Below are positions 5,446 through 6,938 of a DNA stretch of 6,938 nucleotides, in pieces. Position 1 is the first letter of the stretch. Every line of letters begins with the position of its first letter. The notes under the pieces are model-generated. The model did not search any database, had not been told where the DNA came from, and saw only the letters and a list, made by a program, of their open reading frames with translations. The position numbers and the translations under genes were made by a program. The stretch comes from Dehalococcoidales bacterium. GTDB taxonomy: Bacteria > Chloroflexota > Dehalococcoidia > Dehalococcoidales > UBA5627. The DNA is taken from contig JAAYAZ010000119.1 of assembly GCA_012719115.1 (NCBI GenBank), positions 1 through 6,938 of the forward strand, given 5' to 3'.

Positions 5446-5713
5446 AAAGCGATGATGGAGAAGAGTAGATAGCAGGCTGCAGTAAGCGAACCTGGCATGG
5501 TGCGAGCAGGGCTGTAAGTTCTATTGAAAATCACTCCGGAGCTGCCAACCGAAAGGTATTTTTCCGAGTAGGATTGGACGGGATTGTCGTCCGTTATTTC
5601 TGACAGGGGCATGCATATGCCTCATCGAGTGCCTCCGTTTAGTATGGGGGAATCGGGGTGGTACCGCGGGCTATTTTTATCCCGTCCCTAGCTTGGGGCG
5701 GGATATTTTATTT
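5446..5713 (+). promoter_or_regulatory. T-box riboswitch, specifier AUC (isoleucine)
   Basis: The leader binds uncharged tRNA-Ile and then lets transcription read through into ileS. Stem I base: GGAG (5457-5460) pairs with CTCC (5534-5537), flanked by the GATGATGG / CCGGAGC kink-turn (GA motif). The specifier loop has AGTA on its 5' side (5464-5467) and the codon ATC at 5530-5532 followed by the conserved purine A5533; ATC codes for Ile, matching the downstream gene. The distal arm has CCTG (5491-5494) paired with CAGG around GGTGCGAG. Two more hairpins lie at 5576-5592 (GGACG/CGTCC) and 5606-5623 (7-bp stem, GCAT loop). The antiterminator is at 5655-5689: GGGG, the bulge TGGTACC, GCGGG paired to CCCGT, then CCCT. 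The bulge TGGT pairs with tRNA ACCA, fitting the A discriminator of tRNA-Ile. Confidence 0.95.
5679..5713 (+). terminator. T-box intrinsic terminator
   Basis: A 10-bp stem, ATCCCGTCCC (5679-5688) paired with GGGGCGGGAT (5695-5704) with one T-G pair, encloses the loop TAGCTT and is followed by ATTTTATTT. Its 5' arm (CCCGTCCC) is the same stretch that forms the 3' arm of the antiterminator, so the two folds exclude each other. When tRNA-Ile is charged, this terminator forms and ileS is switched off. Confidence 0.95.
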
Positions 5714-5727
5714 GAAAGGGAGTTTAT

Positions 5728-6938
5728 ATGTTTCAACCTGTAAAAAGCAAAGCTGATTTTGCCAAACAAGAAGAGAATATACTGGAATTCTGGCGTAAAG
5801 AGGATATCTTTAATAAAAGTATAGAAGAACGCAGTGAATGCCCGCGTTTTGTTCTTTATGAAGGGCCTCCCACTGCCAACGGAAACCCCGGCATTCACCA
5901 TGTTTTATCACGGGTATTTAAAGATGTGATCCCCCGTTACAAAACTATGAAAGGCTACTATGCGCCGCGCATAGCCGGCTGGGATACACACGGTTTGCCG
6001 GTTGAACTGGGGGTCGAAAAGGAGCTCGGTTTTACCAGTAAATCTGATATCGAGAAATATGGTATTGCTAAATTCAATGCCAAATGCCGCGACAGTGTTT
6101 TCCGTTATTTAAAAGACTGGAATGCTATGACTGAGCGTATCGCTTACTGGTGCGATATGGAGCATCCCTATATAACTATGGAGAATAACTACATCGAGAG
6201 CGGATGGTGGATAATAAAACAGCTGTGGGATAAAGGGCTGGTTTATAAAGGCTATAAGACAGCTGCTCACTGCCCGCGCTGCGGAACTTCACTAAGCTCT
6301 CATGAAGTAGCTCTTGGCTATAAAGAAGATACGGTAGACCCTTCGGTCTATATCAAGTTCCGGGTTTCTTCCGATGACGTTGCAAACATAAGCGAAAGGC
6401 TGGTCGGTAAGCCGGTTTTTCTGATGGCGTGGACTACTACTCCCTGGACACTGCCCGGAAATACCGGTCTGGCTGTTTCCGCATCCTCCGAGTATGCGGT
6501 CGTGGAAGTAGAGGACGAATATATAATAATGGCAACGGCCTTGCTAAGTTCGGTCGGGCTGGCTGATAACCCTCTGCTGTTAAAACTGAAAGGCAGCGAT
6601 TTAGCGGGCATTGCCTATCTGCCTTTATATAATCCCCATCACTACGGTATGGATAGAATGCGTTTTACTAATCCCGGCAGTTCCGAACTTGAATTACAGC
6701 CCGCTGATGAAAACCTGACATATCGTGTCTGGGAGACGGACTTCGTTTCAATGGAAGATGGTAGCGGTATTGTGCATATAGCGCCGGCGTTCGGTGAGGT
6801 AGATTTTGAAACGGGTATGCAAAACTGTATGGATTTTGTGCAGCCGGTTGATTTACAGGGTAAAGTTATCGGAAATTACAGCTTTTCAGGCAAATTCGTC
6901 AAGAAAGCCGACTCTATGGTAATAGAAGAATTGACTGA
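5728..6938 (+). CDS. ileS: Isoleucyl-tRNA synthetase, type 2 (IleRS2), 3' end outside the window
   Basis: Attaches isoleucine to tRNA-Ile in the cytoplasm and edits misattached valine. Only the first 403 codons are here; family members are about 1,030-1,060 aa. The Rossmann domain begins EGPPTANGNPGIHHV, where the class I signature HxGH is replaced by GIHH (55-58). This altered form occurs in some IleRS2 enzymes, the type linked to natural mupirocin resistance. WDTHGLPVE (85-93) follows. CPRCG (182-186) and SSHEVALGY mark the entry to the CP1 domain. The editing domain shows WTTTPWTLPGNT (235-246) and GSGIVHIAPAFGEVDF, with the likely editing aspartate D359. ATG 5728 follows AAAGGGAG (5715-5722) with 5-nt spacing. 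Expression is governed by the T-box just upstream. The KMSKS loop and anticodon-binding domain lie beyond the window. Confidence 0.96.
   Translation, partial: MFQPVKSKADFAKQEENILEFWRKEDIFNKSIEERSECPRFVLYEGPPTANGNPGIHHVLSRVFKDVIPRYKTMKGYYAPRIAGWDTHGLPVELGVEKELGFTSKSDIEKYGIAKFNAKCRDSVFRYLKDWNAMTERIAYWCDMEHPYITMENNYIESGWWIIKQLWDKGLVYKGYKTAAHCPRCGTSLSSHEVALGYKEDTVDPSVYIKFRVSSDDVANISERLVGKPVFLMAWTTTPWTLPGNTGLAVSASSEYAVVEVEDEYIIMATALLSSVGLADNPLLLKLKGSDLAGIAYLPLYNPHHYGMDRMRFTNPGSSELELQPADENLTYRVWETDFVSMEDGSGIVHIAPAFGEVDFETGMQNCMDFVQPVDLQGKVIGNYSFSGKFVKKADSMVIEELT

Noticed and set aside
5394..5612. A 72-codon minus-strand reading frame in the T-box leader
   Set aside because: The region is fully explained by conserved T-box RNA structure on the + strand.

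Overview
The window is a compact stretch of bacterial housekeeping genes, almost all on the + strand: translation, single-stranded DNA binding, RNase P and membrane-protein insertion. The organism is probably an anaerobic, Gram-positive-like or Chloroflexota-type bacterium. Dehalococcoidia is my best guess but only a tentative one. It rests on the gene order, a YidC with no signal peptide and no large periplasmic domain, a T-box-controlled ileS, a type-2 IleRS, and frequent GTG/TTG starts. Composition looks moderately AT-rich by eye.

Layout. (1) At the left edge is a tRNA-Asp(GUC) gene on the minus strand, with its own sigma-70-like promoter. (2) A divergent extended -10 promoter at about 289-318 drives rpsF-ssb-rpsR (bS6, SSB, bS18), the classic operon linking ribosomal proteins with SSB. 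Two hairpins follow rpsR. (3) rpmH-rnpA-yidD-[beta-propeller lipoprotein]-yidC-jag is the block found next to oriC/dnaA in many bacteria. Here it follows rpsR instead, and a BamB-like PQQ-repeat lipoprotein sits between yidD and yidC. The genes are tightly packed: rnpA/yidD overlap by 29 nt and yidC/jag by 113 nt. (4) A complete T-box riboswitch (specifier AUC = Ile, antiterminator and terminator all visible) precedes ileS, which runs off the right edge after about 403 codons.

How the parts work together. bS6 and bS18 bind each other on the 30S platform. RnpA is the protein subunit of RNase P, which matures tRNA 5' ends, including that of the tRNA-Asp here. bL34 belongs to the 50S subunit. 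YidD and YidC assist membrane-protein insertion, and Jag/KhpB is an RNA-binding partner commonly encoded after yidC. The T-box senses uncharged tRNA-Ile and adjusts IleRS supply.

I see no mobile element, CRISPR array, phage gene or obvious undescribed defence or biosynthetic system. The points most worth a second look are the 113-nt dual-coding yidC/jag overlap, the rearranged HIGH motif (GIHH) in IleRS, the oppositely charged extensions on bS6 and bS18, the lipoprotein inserted beside yidC, and the missing Shine-Dalgarno before rnpA.
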